Of a DNA stretch of 64,000 nt, positions 1 to 10,800 are shown piece by piece. The notes under the pieces were generated by a model. That model did no database searches and had not been told where the DNA came from. It was given only the letters and a program-made list of their open reading frames with translations. The stretch is taken from the NCBI GenBank assembly GCA_022072405.1, contig JAJVHX010000021.1:1-64000 (forward strand), read 5' to 3'. The translations under genes were made by a program, and so were the position numbers. Position 1 is the first letter of the stretch. Each line of letters begins with the position of its first letter. This DNA is from Phycisphaerae bacterium (GTDB lineage: Bacteria > Planctomycetota > Phycisphaerae > UBA1845 > CAIVHJ01).

Positions 1-87
1 GGACGCGGCATGGATCAAATGAATGGTTTTCTGAGGGAGATTCAGTCGAAGCCGGTTGGTCAGTGGAAAAGGAGATACGGCATTTGA
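1..87 (+). CDS. 3' end of an upstream gene, cut by the window edge
   Basis: An open frame runs from base 1 to a TGA at 85-87 and ends in the peptide QWKRRYGI. Only 28 codons are visible, so no family can be named. Its stop overlaps the likely TTG start of the SNF2 helicase, the same coupling seen along this operon, so it is probably the preceding operon gene. BREX type 3 operons carry an ATPase (BrxC) or a methylase upstream of the helicase; that identity is a guess from context only. Confidence 0.5.
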   Translation, partial: GRGMDQMNGFLREIQSKPVGQWKRRYGI

Positions 88-2942
88 GTGGCGGCGCATG
101 GTACTACAGCCCGGACCACGGGCAGCTTTGTCAGGTCATAGAAACCCAGACGCTCTGGGGTGAGACGACCTGCCGCGTCTGGCTGCCCGGCCGCGACTCC
201 GTGGTCCGCATCCCGGCTTCCAGGCTCAAGTCCCTGGAGAGCGCGGGCACCGGTTCGCCGGACGATATCGCTTACATCGCTGCCGCCGCGCGGGTAGCCG
301 ACGCCCTGACCCAGGACGTCCTGCTCGCGCCCATCGAGTCCTCCGTCATCCCGCTGCCGCACCAGATTCGTGCTCTATCCCGCGCCATCGCCAACGACCG
401 CGTGCGCTATCTCCTGGCGGACGAGGTCGGCCTGGGCAAGACCATCGAGGCCGGGCTCATCATGCGGGAGCTCAAACTTCGCGGGCTGGTCAAGCGGACG
501 CTGGTGATCGCCCCAAAGGGGCTGGTGAGCCAATGGGTCAGCGAGATGCGCTTCCATTTCGGAGAGACCTTCCAGCTCGTGCTCCCCGAGGACATCAAGA
601 CCCTGAAACGGATCGCCCCGGTGACGGGCCCGGGAAACGGCGAAAAGGGCAATCCCGACTTGGAGGTTCTGCCCGCCAATGCCTGGCAGATGTTCTCACA
701 GGTGGTCGTGCCGATGGACTCGGTCAAGCCTCTGGACAAGCGGCGCGGCTGGAGCGCGGCCCAGGTGAGCGAGCACAACCGGGAGCGGTTCGAGGACCTG
801 ATCTCCGCCGGCTGGGACCTGGTGATCGTGGACGAGGCGCACCGGCTCGGCGGCAGCACCGACCAGGTGGCCCGCTTCAAACTGGGCCAGGGACTCTCCG
901 AGGCCGCGCCATATTTCCTGATGCTTTCGGCCACCCCGCACCAGGGCAAGACCGACGCCTTTCATCGGCTGGTTTCCCTGATCGACGCCCAGGAGTTCCC
1001 GGACATCAGCAGCGTCACCCGCGAGCGGGTCCAGCCACATGTCATCCGCACCGAGAAACGCCGCGCCATTGATGCCGATGGAAAACCCCTGTTCAAGCCG
1101 CGGCGCACGCAGCTTGCTCCGGTCTCCTGGGAGGAGCGTCACCGCAATCAGCAACTCCTCTACGAAGCGGTCACCGAATACGTCCGCGAAGGCTACAACC
1201 AGGCCATGCGGGAAAAGCGGAGCTACATCGGCTTCCTGATGATCCTGATGCAGCGCCTGGTGGTCTCCAGTACCAGCGCCATCAAGACGACGCTGGAGCG
1301 TCGCCTTACAGTGCTGAGTTCCGAGTCTCGAGTCCCGAGTCTTTTTGATGAACTCGCAACTCAGAACTCAGAACTCGAAACTTTTTATGACCTGGACGGC
1401 CAGGAGCAGATCGATGTGTTGCTTCGCACTCGCCTTAAGGCACTGAAAAACGAGCGCGCCGAGGTCAAGCTCCTCTTGGAGGCCGCGGCCCGATGCGAGC
1501 AGATCGGCCCGGACGCCAAGGCCGAGGCGCTGCTCGACTGGCTCTACCGCCTCCAGTCCGAGGAGAGCGACCCGGAGCTCAAGGCGCTGGTGTTCACCGA
1601 GTTCGTTCCCACCCAAGAGATGTTGCGTCGGTTCCTGACTGAGCGCGGATTCTCGGTCGTCTGCCTGAACGGCTCCATGGACATGGAAGAGCGCAAGCGA
1701 GTCCAGGAGGCCTTCGCCAAGGATGTCCGTATCCTTATCTCCACCGACGCCGGCGGGGAGGGCTTGAACCTCCAGTTCTGCCACGTGGTGATCAACTACG
1801 ACATCCCCTGGAACCCGATGCGCCTCGAACAGCGGATCGGCCGGGTGGATCGTATCGGCCAGGCTCACGCAGTTCGTGCGGTCAACTTCGTCTTCGAAGG
1901 CTCGGTCGAGCATCGGGTCCGTGAGGTACTGGAGCAGAAGCTCGCCGTCATTTTCGAGGAGTTCGGCATCGACAAGACCGGCGACGTCCTCGACTCTGCT
2001 CAGGCGGGCCACATGTTCGACGAGATGTATGTCGAGGCGATCCTCAATCCCGAAAAAGTGGAGGAATCCGTGGAGAGCGTGGTCGCCCGCCTGCAGGAGC
2101 AGGCCCGCGAGGCGCGCACAACCGCATCCGTGCTCGGCGCGACCGAGGACCTGGAGCCCGGCGAAGCCCAGCGGCTGCTGACTCACCCCTTGCCACATTG
2201 GGTCGAGCGCATGACCGTGAGCTACCTGAAGGCGCACGGCGGCCAGGCCGAGAGGAGAAGCCAGAGCTGGAACCTCACCTGGCCCGACGGCGAGACGTAT
2301 GAGAACGTGGTCTTCACCGGCAAGGAAGCCGAGAGGCTTCCGGCCGCCCGGCATCTTACTCTTGAAGAGCCGAAAGTCCGCGGACTGGCCATGCGGCTCC
2401 CACGTTTTGCGCCGGGCCAGCCGGTCCCCATCGTGTCGATCCCAGGTCTCTCCGAGGAAGTTCATGGCGTCTGGTCCTTGTGGCGGATCGCGATTGCCAC
2501 TATGGAGTGGAACCGTCGACGGATCATGCCTCTCTTCCTGGCCGACAACGGCATGGTCTATATGCCGACGGCCAGACACGTGTGGGACCAACTCCTCGCG
2601 GCAAGCACAAAGGTCCGGTCCATTCTTGACACCGCAGTCTCGCAAGCCGCTTTCGCAAAGCTGCAGAACGCCGCTGAAGAACACGGGAAGTCTATCTACG
2701 AAGCGCTCGTGCAAGAGCACCGGGGCCGCATCGCACGCGAGCGCGAGAAGGCTGACTACGCCTTTGCCGCGCGCCGCAAGACCGTCGAGCGGATCGGCCT
2801 GCCCCAGGTCCGTAACTATCGCCTGAACCTCCTCTCGCAGGAGGAGCGGAGCTTCCAGGAGCAGCTCGATCAGAAGGCTCATGCCTATCCCGAAATGGTG
2901 CCGCTGCTTGTGATTCGGGTGGAGGGCGGTGGACATGAGTAG
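84..2942 (+). CDS. brxHII: SNF2/HepA-family helicase of a BREX type-3-like system (BrxHII-like)
   Basis: Predicted superfamily 2 DNA translocase. The Walker A segment LADEVGLGKT lies near residue 110, the DEAH box (VIVDEAHRLGG) near 250, and the C-terminal helicase motifs (TDAGGEGLNLQF, then IGRVDRIGQ) near 555-595. A long helical C-terminus follows. The frame is open from a GTG at 63. I prefer the TTG at 84, because AAAAGGAG ends 9-10 bases before it and it overlaps the previous stop. The next gene, pglZ, overlaps by 8 bases. An SNF2 helicase next to PglZ is the hallmark of BREX type 3 (BrxHII). DISARM also uses an SNF2 protein (DrmD) but has no PglZ. A 21-codon heptamer-repeat insert (1316-1381) sits in frame between the helicase lobes. 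Confidence 0.8.
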   Translation: MSGGAWYYSPDHGQLCQVIETQTLWGETTCRVWLPGRDSVVRIPASRLKSLESAGTGSPDDIAYIAAAARVADALTQDVLLAPIESSVIPLPHQIRALSRAIANDRVRYLLADEVGLGKTIEAGLIMRELKLRGLVKRTLVIAPKGLVSQWVSEMRFHFGETFQLVLPEDIKTLKRIAPVTGPGNGEKGNPDLEVLPANAWQMFSQVVVPMDSVKPLDKRRGWSAAQVSEHNRERFEDLISAGWDLVIVDEAHRLGGSTDQVARFKLGQGLSEAAPYFLMLSATPHQGKTDAFHRLVSLIDAQEFPDISSVTRERVQPHVIRTEKRRAIDADGKPLFKPRRTQLAPVSWEERHRNQQLLYEAVTEYVREGYNQAMREKRSYIGFLMILMQRLVVSSTSAIKTTLERRLTVLSSESRVPSLFDELATQNSELETFYDLDGQEQIDVLLRTRLKALKNERAEVKLLLEAAARCEQIGPDAKAEALLDWLYRLQSEESDPELKALVFTEFVPTQEMLRRFLTERGFSVVCLNGSMDMEERKRVQEAFAKDVRILISTDAGGEGLNLQFCHVVINYDIPWNPMRLEQRIGRVDRIGQAHAVRAVNFVFEGSVEHRVREVLEQKLAVIFEEFGIDKTGDVLDSAQAGHMFDEMYVEAILNPEKVEESVESVVARLQEQAREARTTASVLGATEDLEPGEAQRLLTHPLPHWVERMTVSYLKAHGGQAERRSQSWNLTWPDGETYENVVFTGKEAERLPAARHLTLEEPKVRGLAMRLPRFAPGQPVPIVSIPGLSEEVHGVWSLWRIAIATMEWNRRRIMPLFLADNGMVYMPTARHVWDQLLAASTKVRSILDTAVSQAAFAKLQNAAEEHGKSIYEALVQEHRGRIAREREKADYAFAARRKTVERIGLPQVRNYRLNLLSQEERSFQEQLDQKAHAYPEMVPLLVIRVEGGGHE
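1316..1381 (+). repeat. In-frame inverted heptamer array inside the helicase gene
   Basis: Four GAGTyyC-type heptamers (1316-1343) are followed by TTTGATG and then four AACTCrG-type heptamers (1351-1378). The second set is close to the reverse complement of the first, so the RNA could fold into a long hairpin. Nine heptads make 63 bases, exactly 21 codons, so the frame is kept. The encoded peptide is serine- and glutamate-rich and looks like a linker rather than part of the helicase core. Confidence 0.75.
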
Positions 2943-4941
2943 CTGGCGCGATCAAATACTGAAGGAATTCACCCCGAAGGTCGCCCGACTCACCCTGGTG
3001 GCCGACCCGGACGGACTCCTCCTCGAAGAAGGAATTCTCGAAGGTGTTCGCGAGCGTGGATTCGAGCTGATCCCGTTTGAGGACCACATCGCGTTCCGCT
3101 ACGCCTATGAATCGAAGTTTCGCTCCCGCTGGGACCGCGGCGAGCACACGGACCTGGTCGTCGTATTGCGCTCGCAAGCCAGCGACCTCAGTGGGTTGCC
3201 CTATGATCTCCTCCAGGCCGGTCGCAGACTCTCCTTCAACCTCGGCGACATCTTCCCGAATCTCAGTTACCCGGTTGTGACCGCCCTGGATCGTGGGGAC
3301 CTCGATGCCTTGTATGAGGCGCAGAAGAGACATGCCCCCGGCCAGTTGGGCGACAACGCCACCAAGGAGTTCGTCCTCCGGCACGTCTTTGAAATCGCAC
3401 CCGAGCTGGTCAAACAGCCATCGGACCTTTTGCGGGTGCTGCTCCGCCGTCACTACCGCGGACAGCGAATCCCGGCTGACCTCGACAATCGGTTCATCCA
3501 GCTTCTGCGCCAGAACAACGCCTTCGATGACTGGCCGCTTGAGACGCTTGTTTCAGACCGGGAGGCGTTCTTCGCATTCCTCCAGGAGCGCTGGCCGATT
3601 TTCCTTGACCGTGAAGCAGCCAAAGGGACGTCCGGCGTTCGTGAGGATGAGAAACCCTACGGTCTGTCCATTGAGGGACCTGTCGAACTACCCTTCGATC
3701 ACCATGACATCCGGGTCTACATCGACAACCTGTTCGTCGAGGGGTTGCTGCACTCAGTTCCACACGTGCATGCGGACACCTTGTCCAGAACCTGGGTAGG
3801 CATCGGCGTTCGCACCGTTCCCATCGAAGACAGGTCCCGTCGCCTGGGCAAGCTCATCGATAGCCTGGAAGTATCCATTCCGGCCGAGGACGCGAAGCAC
3901 ACGGATTGGTTCCACTTTGCCCGTGGATGGGCGGAGACGATCCTGCTGGCGAACGATCAGGCCGAAGCTATTCCCGAATCGACGGGCGAACGCATCAAGA
4001 ACTTGCAGGCGCAGGTGGATGCCGGTTTCGCAGGTTGGCTCTTCAAGCGATACGCCGGGCTTGTCAACCTGCCACCGGTACCACCGGTCATGTTGCATCA
4101 CCTCCCGCGGTTTCTTGCCCGCCAAATGGGAGAAGACCGCAACTCCAAGATCGCACTGATCGTGGTGGACGGCCTTGCCTTGGACCAATGGCTGGTAGTC
4201 CGCGAAGCACTTGCCTCAAAGCAGCCCGGGCTGAAATTCCGGGAGCAGGCAGTCTTCGCCTGGATTCCTTCACTTACGCCCGTTTCACGCCAAGCTGCCT
4301 TCGCCGGCAAGGCTCCCATCTTTTTCCCGAGCAGCATTCAGACGACGGACAAGGAACCTGCGTTATGGGCGCAGTTCTGGGCGGATCATGGCCTTACGCC
4401 AAACGAGGTCGTCTACATCAAGGGGCTGGGCGATGGCAGTCTGGAAACCGTTTCCGAAGCGCTTTCTCATCCCAAGGCAAGAGTTGCCGGACTGGTCGTG
4501 GACAAGGTCGACAAGATCATGCACGGGATGGAAATGGGCACCGCCGGAATGCACAACCAGGTGCGCCAGTGGGCCAAACAACCGTTCATGAACACTCTCC
4601 TCGATCTGCTTTTAGATCGGGGCTTCCGTGTTTATCTGACTTCTGATCATGGCAACGTCGAGGCGGAAGGTTGCGGTCGTCCGGCTGAAGGGGCTGTGGC
4701 GGACCTGCGCGGTGAACGAGTCCGTATCTATCCCGACGCGGTCCTTCGAGGCAAGGTGAAGGAGCGCTTTCCAGCCGCGCTGGAATGGGGCACCGTTGGT
4801 CTCCCGGAGGACTACCTCGCCCTCCTGGCCCCTGCTCGGCAGGCGTTTGTCCAAGAAAAGCAGCGCACCGTGAGCCACGGCGGCGTTTCAGTCGAGGAAC
4901 TCATCGTCCCTCTGATCCAAATCGAGAGGAGGGGCGAATGA
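2935..4941 (+). CDS. pglZ: PglZ, alkaline-phosphatase-superfamily protein of BREX
   Basis: 668-aa PglZ-domain protein. The alkaline-phosphatase-like metal site is visible as IALIVVDGLALDQW near residue 405 and LTSDHGNVEAEG near 566. The C-terminal VSHGGVSVEELIVPLI stretch is typical of PglZ proteins. PglZ is the signature gene of all BREX systems; its phosphatase-like activity is needed for defence but its substrate is unsettled. The ATG at 2935 has GGAGG 9 bases upstream and overlaps the helicase stop. An upstream in-frame GTG (2929) is a poorer choice. The stop overlaps the next start as ATGA, so translation is likely coupled. The N-terminal half matches no fold I recognise by eye. Confidence 0.85.
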   Translation: MSSWRDQILKEFTPKVARLTLVADPDGLLLEEGILEGVRERGFELIPFEDHIAFRYAYESKFRSRWDRGEHTDLVVVLRSQASDLSGLPYDLLQAGRRLSFNLGDIFPNLSYPVVTALDRGDLDALYEAQKRHAPGQLGDNATKEFVLRHVFEIAPELVKQPSDLLRVLLRRHYRGQRIPADLDNRFIQLLRQNNAFDDWPLETLVSDREAFFAFLQERWPIFLDREAAKGTSGVREDEKPYGLSIEGPVELPFDHHDIRVYIDNLFVEGLLHSVPHVHADTLSRTWVGIGVRTVPIEDRSRRLGKLIDSLEVSIPAEDAKHTDWFHFARGWAETILLANDQAEAIPESTGERIKNLQAQVDAGFAGWLFKRYAGLVNLPPVPPVMLHHLPRFLARQMGEDRNSKIALIVVDGLALDQWLVVREALASKQPGLKFREQAVFAWIPSLTPVSRQAAFAGKAPIFFPSSIQTTDKEPALWAQFWADHGLTPNEVVYIKGLGDGSLETVSEALSHPKARVAGLVVDKVDKIMHGMEMGTAGMHNQVRQWAKQPFMNTLLDLLLDRGFRVYLTSDHGNVEAEGCGRPAEGAVADLRGERVRIYPDAVLRGKVKERFPAALEWGTVGLPEDYLALLAPARQAFVQEKQRTVSHGGVSVEELIVPLIQIERRGE

Positions 4942-5711
4942 CCAGACGGACCGACCAGATCGGATTCAGTCAGCGGGTGCGTCTGGAATGGCTTGAGCAG
5001 ACGGCCAACCTGATCCTGGCAGGGAATGACAAGGCTGCGGTCAACGATGCCTTGCAGGAGCTGCTGAAGGACAAGGTGTCCGTAGGCGGCCAGGCCGAGC
5101 GCGGCAATCGCGAGAAGATCATCACGATTCTCCTCAAGACGTGGCTGACGGTTCCGAGTGAACTCGAATCGTTGCGCGTCGAAGGACTGGAACTACTCAA
5201 ACGTGTTCCTCGACGCGATCATCTGGCCATCCACTGGGGGATGGTCATGGCCGTCTACCCGTTCTGGTCGGGTGTAGCCACCCAGACCGGCCGTCTTCTG
5301 AGGCTTCAGGGCTCCGCTGCCGCAGCTCATGTCCAGCGCCGGGTCCGCGAGCAATACGGCGAGCGGGAGACCGTTTCCAGAGCGGCCCGCCGCGTGCTGC
5401 GTTCGTACTTGGACTGGGGCGTGCTTCAGGAGACCGGCGCAAAGGGCATTTACTCCGCCGGGACAACGCTGGCTGTTGAGGATTCCCGACTGATCGCATG
5501 GCTGGCCGAAGCGTCCCTCCATGCCCGCGCCAACGGCTCGGCTCCGCTGAAAGATCTGATCGACAGCCCGAGCCTCTTCCCGTTCCGGATCAAGCCGGTC
5601 CACGCCGAAAGCCTCGTGGCTGCGTCATCCAGACTCGATCTTCTCCGCCACGGGTTGGACGACGACCTCGTCATGCTGCGGAAGCAGACGACAAAGGGGG
5701 GCGCACCATGA
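4938..5711 (+). CDS. BrxA-like protein (DUF1819-type) of BREX
   Basis: 257-aa soluble, mostly helical protein beginning MTRRTDQIGFSQRVRLEWLE. BREX operons carry a small NusB-like, nucleic-acid-binding BrxA protein. The position directly after pglZ is where type 3 systems place brxA, and the length and helical character fit. No catalytic motif or P-loop is visible, so it is not BrxF. Both ends overlap neighbours by the four-base ATGA pattern, showing strict coupling with pglZ and the methylase. The family assignment is from context and overall resemblance rather than a decisive motif. Confidence 0.6.
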   Translation: MTRRTDQIGFSQRVRLEWLEQTANLILAGNDKAAVNDALQELLKDKVSVGGQAERGNREKIITILLKTWLTVPSELESLRVEGLELLKRVPRRDHLAIHWGMVMAVYPFWSGVATQTGRLLRLQGSAAAAHVQRRVREQYGERETVSRAARRVLRSYLDWGVLQETGAKGIYSAGTTLAVEDSRLIAWLAEASLHARANGSAPLKDLIDSPSLFPFRIKPVHAESLVAASSRLDLLRHGLDDDLVMLRKQTTKGGAP

Positions 5712-7894
5712 CCCGTGCCCAGCGCGCTTCCCAGGCCAATCCGCTTTCTGGCGAACCCGGTCAGCAAACGACTTTCACCGCCTTTCCTGAAGGCACTCTG
5801 CTTGAAGCGGGGAAGGTCCCCATTGCCGAGATCGCCGAGCTCGCTCTTCGTGAAGGTCAATGCACCAATCCGATCTACCGGGTCCATCGCTGGTTTGCAC
5901 GGCGTCTTGGCTCACAGTTCAGGGCCATCCTGACTGGCCTATCCCTAAAACCCGAGGAAGCCGACCGGTTCTGGGACCTGTACCTCGGAGACCTATCACT
6001 TGACGGTGCGGTCGTGCTCGATCCCTTCGTGGGCGGAGGCACCAGCCTTGTCGAGGCCGGGCGCTGTGGTGCCCGCGTGATTGGGTACGACATCGATCCG
6101 GTTGCCACCTTCATCACGCGATTCGAACTTGAAACAGCTTATTACGATCCTTTGTCACCGGAAATCGCCGCTCTCTGTGAAACGGTGTCCGCACAGATTA
6201 GCCCCTTTCACCGGACAACCGTTCCAGGTACAGGCGAACGTGTGGTTCTCCATCATTTCTGGGTCGAGTGTCGATCCTGCAAAGCCTGTGGGACGACCTT
6301 TGAAATTCATCCCCATTACCAGTTGGCGTACAGCAAGGAAAAAGGTCTTCAATGGGTGTTCTGTAAGAGCTGCCATGAGGTCTCGGAGATTCCTATTGCC
6401 CGCAAGGAAATCCGATGCGGATGCGGGACGCGTACCAGGATCGCACAAGGAACCCTTGACCAGGGAAAGGTCAGATGCCCAGGGTGCGGTGACGTGTCGG
6501 GACTCGGCGAGCGTGGGGATGCGCCAATGCGGCCTGAATGGCGACTCTTTGCGCAGGAGTATCTTGAGGAGACACGGACCGGTGTCACTCGCCACTTCAA
6601 AACGGCGAGCAAAGGCGACCGTATTCGCTACGGTCGGGCGCGCAGTCTTCTGGAGGATGTTGAAAAGGCCGATGGTGGCTTCGCACCCAGCCGCGCCATT
6701 CCGGCAGACGGTCGGTCCGACGCGAGGCCACTGATCCACGGCTTCACCCGATACCGCGATCTCTTCAACGACCGTCAACTGCTCCACCTGACACTGTTGG
6801 GCCAAGCCATCACCAGAGTCGAGGACCCGAGGTCGCGCAGGCTTCTGGCCATTGCCTTCAGCGAACACCTTACAACGAACTGCATGTATACGGCCTATGC
6901 GTTCGGGTATCGGCGCATCAGCCCAATGTTTTCAATCCACGGGTACCGGCACATCACCAGGCCGGTGGAAATCAACCCATGGCTGGATGGCATTGGACGC
7001 GGCACTTTCCCAAATGTCCTCGGCAAGATCGCTAAAGCAGTGGCGTTCGCTACAGCGCCCACCAACCTGGACCCAAAGGGTGGGCGAAAACCAGCGATGA
7101 TCTGTCGCCAAACGGCCGTGAAAGAAGTCTCAACGCACCCATGGAGAGTGCTGGGAGGATCATCCCGGGCTTCGATATCCACCAAGACGTCGGAGAACCT
7201 CGAAGGGATTCCGGATGGTAGCATCGACCTAATCCTCACCGATCCGCCGTACTTCGACAATCTGAGCTACTCAGAACTTTCCGACTTCTACCTGGCCTGG
7301 CACCAGTCACTCGGTATGGCCGAACCTCCTTACGACAATCCGGCCATTGCAGCGCCGATTAAGGAGAACCTCGCTCTGACGGATCGCGGCGACCAGTCTA
7401 TCGAAGTCTACCGGAACAGCTTGCACCGCATTTTCTGTGAGTGCCGCCGCGTGCTTAAAAAGGATGGCATTATGGTCTTCACCTACCACCACAAGTCACC
7501 CGTGGCTTGGGGTGCTCTCGGGGACGCGCTTGTTCGTTCAGGGCTGAAGTGCGCAACCGTTTTGCCCCTGCGCGGCGAAGGTCAGGGTGGACTGCATTCC
7601 TATGACGGCACCATCAAATGGGATGCCGTGTTTGTCTGTCGTAAAGGCAGTCAGGTGCCGTCAGCGAGTTCGGACAATGCGGCGGTTCCGCGCACCGCAA
7701 TCAAACAGGCCAAACAGCAGGCATCCGCATACGCCGAAGATCTGGCTAAGACCCGACAGATTGGTTTCCGCGACCCGGACCGCCTGAACCTTGAACGCGC
7801 CATGATCGTGGCATCGGCTGTTATCGCTCCAACCCATCCCGATCTAATGCCACTCTCGGACGCTTTGAAAACGAGCTCTACTGGAGGACGCTGA
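5708..7894 (+). CDS. DUF1156-type adenine-specific DNA methyltransferase with zinc ribbons (PglXI-like)
   Basis: 728-aa Class I SAM DNA methyltransferase. The SAM-binding loop VLDPFVGGGTSLVEAG is near residue 104 and the catalytic DPPYFDNLSYSELSDFY near 511. That is the signature of DUF1156 methylases, which serve BREX type 3 as the host-marking enzyme. Between them, residues 188-270 carry several CxxC pairs (CRSCKACG, CKSCHE, CGCG, CPGCGD), a zinc-ribbon insert that may contact DNA. The start is the ATG overlapping the previous stop (ATGA). An in-frame extension back to 5498 lies inside the previous gene and is rejected. Expected role: methylating host sites so that the defence machinery spares self DNA. 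Placing it after pglZ and brxA, not before the helicase, is an unusual order for type 3. Confidence 0.8.
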   Translation: MTRAQRASQANPLSGEPGQQTTFTAFPEGTLLEAGKVPIAEIAELALREGQCTNPIYRVHRWFARRLGSQFRAILTGLSLKPEEADRFWDLYLGDLSLDGAVVLDPFVGGGTSLVEAGRCGARVIGYDIDPVATFITRFELETAYYDPLSPEIAALCETVSAQISPFHRTTVPGTGERVVLHHFWVECRSCKACGTTFEIHPHYQLAYSKEKGLQWVFCKSCHEVSEIPIARKEIRCGCGTRTRIAQGTLDQGKVRCPGCGDVSGLGERGDAPMRPEWRLFAQEYLEETRTGVTRHFKTASKGDRIRYGRARSLLEDVEKADGGFAPSRAIPADGRSDARPLIHGFTRYRDLFNDRQLLHLTLLGQAITRVEDPRSRRLLAIAFSEHLTTNCMYTAYAFGYRRISPMFSIHGYRHITRPVEINPWLDGIGRGTFPNVLGKIAKAVAFATAPTNLDPKGGRKPAMICRQTAVKEVSTHPWRVLGGSSRASISTKTSENLEGIPDGSIDLILTDPPYFDNLSYSELSDFYLAWHQSLGMAEPPYDNPAIAAPIKENLALTDRGDQSIEVYRNSLHRIFCECRRVLKKDGIMVFTYHHKSPVAWGALGDALVRSGLKCATVLPLRGEGQGGLHSYDGTIKWDAVFVCRKGSQVPSASSDNAAVPRTAIKQAKQQASAYAEDLAKTRQIGFRDPDRLNLERAMIVASAVIAPTHPDLMPLSDALKTSSTGGR

Positions 7895-7897
7895 CAG

Positions 7898-10800
7898 ATG
7901 CCACAGGTTGGAAAAGAGGCCCTATCGCAATTCATTAGAACCGAATGTCTTCGTCTGCTCAGGCTGAACCTGAGCCCTGACGCCCAGGCTTTCCAGCAGG
8001 AAAGAACGGCTGCTGGCATGCCACCCGTACAGCCCCCCCGTCCTGGCCTTGAATACCTGGCCCAGGCCGGTGAGGAATGGCAGGCGGAGAAGATCGCGGA
8101 CCTCTCGGACACCTTCGGCACCGCCGTTGTCATCGGCGACCGCTACACGAATCAGGCGGGCCAGGAACGATTTCGGGAGATCGAACTTGTCAATCACCTG
8201 AACACTGCTCCGCAGGGCTCCTTCCTTGTTGAATCCCAGTTTGACGTTGGACCTGCTTTCGAGAGCGCACTGGGGATCGCAGGATACAGGCAGAACTATG
8301 CCTTGAATTATTCCCGGCTACGGCCCGACCTAATTGAAGTGCTGCCACCCACTTCGAACATCGACCGGTATGTCACACCGGCCGGCGCAGTCCTGTGGCT
8401 GGCCGCTGACGACCACCGGATGAAACTCCGGGTCATCGACATCAAACTAACGGCTGAGCCATCTCCTTCATATTTCGCGGAAGTCACTTTTTACTCAATG
8501 GCCTTGGCCGGATGGCTCGTTGATCATGGCTTGGACAACCGTTACGTGGTCGTTCCGGATGCCGCGATCTGGCCTGGTTCGCACGATGCCTCATGCCTGG
8601 TGCGGACTTGCCGGGAGATCGAAGACCAAGGAGGCACTCCCACATATGTCCAGATGTGGGATGCGATGCAGGAAGACCTCGAGGCAGTTCCCTTCGAGGT
8701 GTTCGTCGGCAGGGTCAAGCACTTCTTCATGGCTGATCTTCCCCGGGCTTTCGCATGTCCCTGGCAGCAACACCCCTGGCACGTGGACAACAGGTGCAAG
8801 GGGTGTGATTACCTTGGTTACCCGTGGATTGATCGGAACGGCCAGCCGACTGCTCACGCCCTCCATTGTATGCCGACCGCTCAGCAGACGGATCATCTCA
8901 GCAGAGTCGCTTTCATTTCCCGAGGGGCATCTGCAGCCTTGACCGACCAAGGAGTTTCAGACGTTTCCGCATTGGCGCAATTACAGCCGACTTCTACGGC
9001 CTTCAACGCCCACTACTCGCTCAGGGCGACACGCCACGTCGTTGCCGGCAGAGCAGCATCCCTCCAAGCCCAGCAATCGGCCATACCGCCACAGAGCGGC
9101 ACTTCCGGGGTCATGCCCAAGTATGCCGACCTGCACATTTACCTCTCGGTCGATTTCGACTTGGGCAGCGCGATCACGTTTTCGTTGGGCGTGAAGGGAT
9201 TTTGGGTAGAACCGCAGCCGTTCGGATATGTTGGCCAGAGAGCCACCCATGGCTATGGACCGCACACGCACGTGATCGACCAGAAGGACTTGCCGGTTGA
9301 GCGCCGGGAACTTTTGGCCTTCCTGAACAACATCAACGCGATTTTGACGGATGCCAGAAACCGCAACGCGGGCACGACGGTCCAGTTCTACATCTGGGAT
9401 TCAGTCCAGTACAAGCATCTCACGCGGATTATCGGCCGCCATTTGCAGGCTATCCTCGCCGACCAAACTATCCAACACCTCGCTTGGCTGTTTCCGCCAG
9501 AGGAACTGTTGCCCAACGCTGCCATGGAAACACGGCGATCACCGATCACCATAGTTCGAGAGGTCGTGCGGACCTTGCTCGCCGCCCCGATTCCGCATTA
9601 TTACACGCTCTTCCATACGGCCCGTGTTTACCACCAGGCTTCTCTGCCCCAGCAGGTGGCGGCGTTCTCGGTACACCCGCTGTTTGAAGACACGCTGAGC
9701 GACCAGATTCCGAGTGAGCGGGCCCATGAAATCTGGGCGCGGGTAACCAGGCCCAGACTGTGGTCCGATCAGCTTGTGACCCTGCGAGAAACCGTGACCA
9801 AACAACTCGGCGCTCTCGAGGCGATCACCAGGCGACTCGAAGAGGACCTCCGGCCTACGCTCCAGCAGATCGCACCAGAAATCCGTATAGAGCCGCCACA
9901 ACGACAATCGGGAATCAGCTTTGACGGGCAGTTGTGGTATGGATTCGCACGGCTCAACGCCGCCCTTGGCGAACTGGAGGTGCACCAGATTAGGGCCATG
10001 CCGCCAGAGGAGCGTGAGGCCAGGTATCGCAGTGCAAGGTTGACCCGTCGACTTACCGGGGCTGCAGAGGCGGCAGCACTGGCCCAGTTGGGGATTGCCG
10101 CGCTTCCAAGGATGCGCGTTTACGAGATGAGACCGGAATCGAGGGAAGTGAAGGCGCGCGAGGGAGATTTCGGCTTTGCGCTGGCCCCCGAGAACATGCC
10201 CGGCTTTCTCGACAGGTCGCTTCAGGTGGTAACACAAGGAACTCCATTGGAGCCACCCAACGGCTCCGGATGGCGAACATACATGGAAACCGCAACAGGG
10301 GTCCGGATCGTTGGTATCGACCGCGACGCTGGCCTGATCGCTGTCCTTCCCAACAACCGCTATCCAACGATGCTTGACGATCTGGAGCAGCAGGGACTGG
10401 CGGATTTCAGTCAAGACGTTGTTCTTGATCCTGTATGGGTTGACACCTTTACAAAGAAGTTGCGGGAGACGTTGCATGCCATCGGCAATCCTCCGAATGC
10501 TCGGAACAACGCCCTTGTGCGTAGAGCAGTGGGCCTGACCACAAGGCGCAGTGGCCGGCAGACTCCTGGAAGTCCTGCGGCAGACCTATTGTGGTCCGGC
10601 AGCACGCTGGCAAACACGGCTGTAGTCAGAAACCTGCTGGGAATCAGGCAACACCTTGAACAAAATGGAATATCTCTCAACCAATCCCAATGGGCGGCGT
10701 GGGAGGCATCGCTAAGCCACCGGCTTCAAACCGTTTGGGGTCCCCCTGGAACAGGGAAGAGCCGGACACTCCGTGCGGTAGTGGTCGGCGCTGTTGTCGA

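Noticed and set aside
1368..2936. Minus-strand frame of 522 codons inside the helicase gene
   Set aside because: A mirror of a GC-rich coding frame; it covers conserved helicase motifs on the plus strand and has no recognisable domain.
5498..5707. In-frame extension upstream of the DUF1156 methylase
   Set aside because: It overlaps the BrxA-like gene; the ATGA-coupled start matches the other joints of the operon.
84..7894. DISARM as the identity of the defence operon
   Set aside because: An SNF2 helicase and a methylase are shared with DISARM, but PglZ is present and no DrmA or DUF1998 protein is seen, so BREX fits better.
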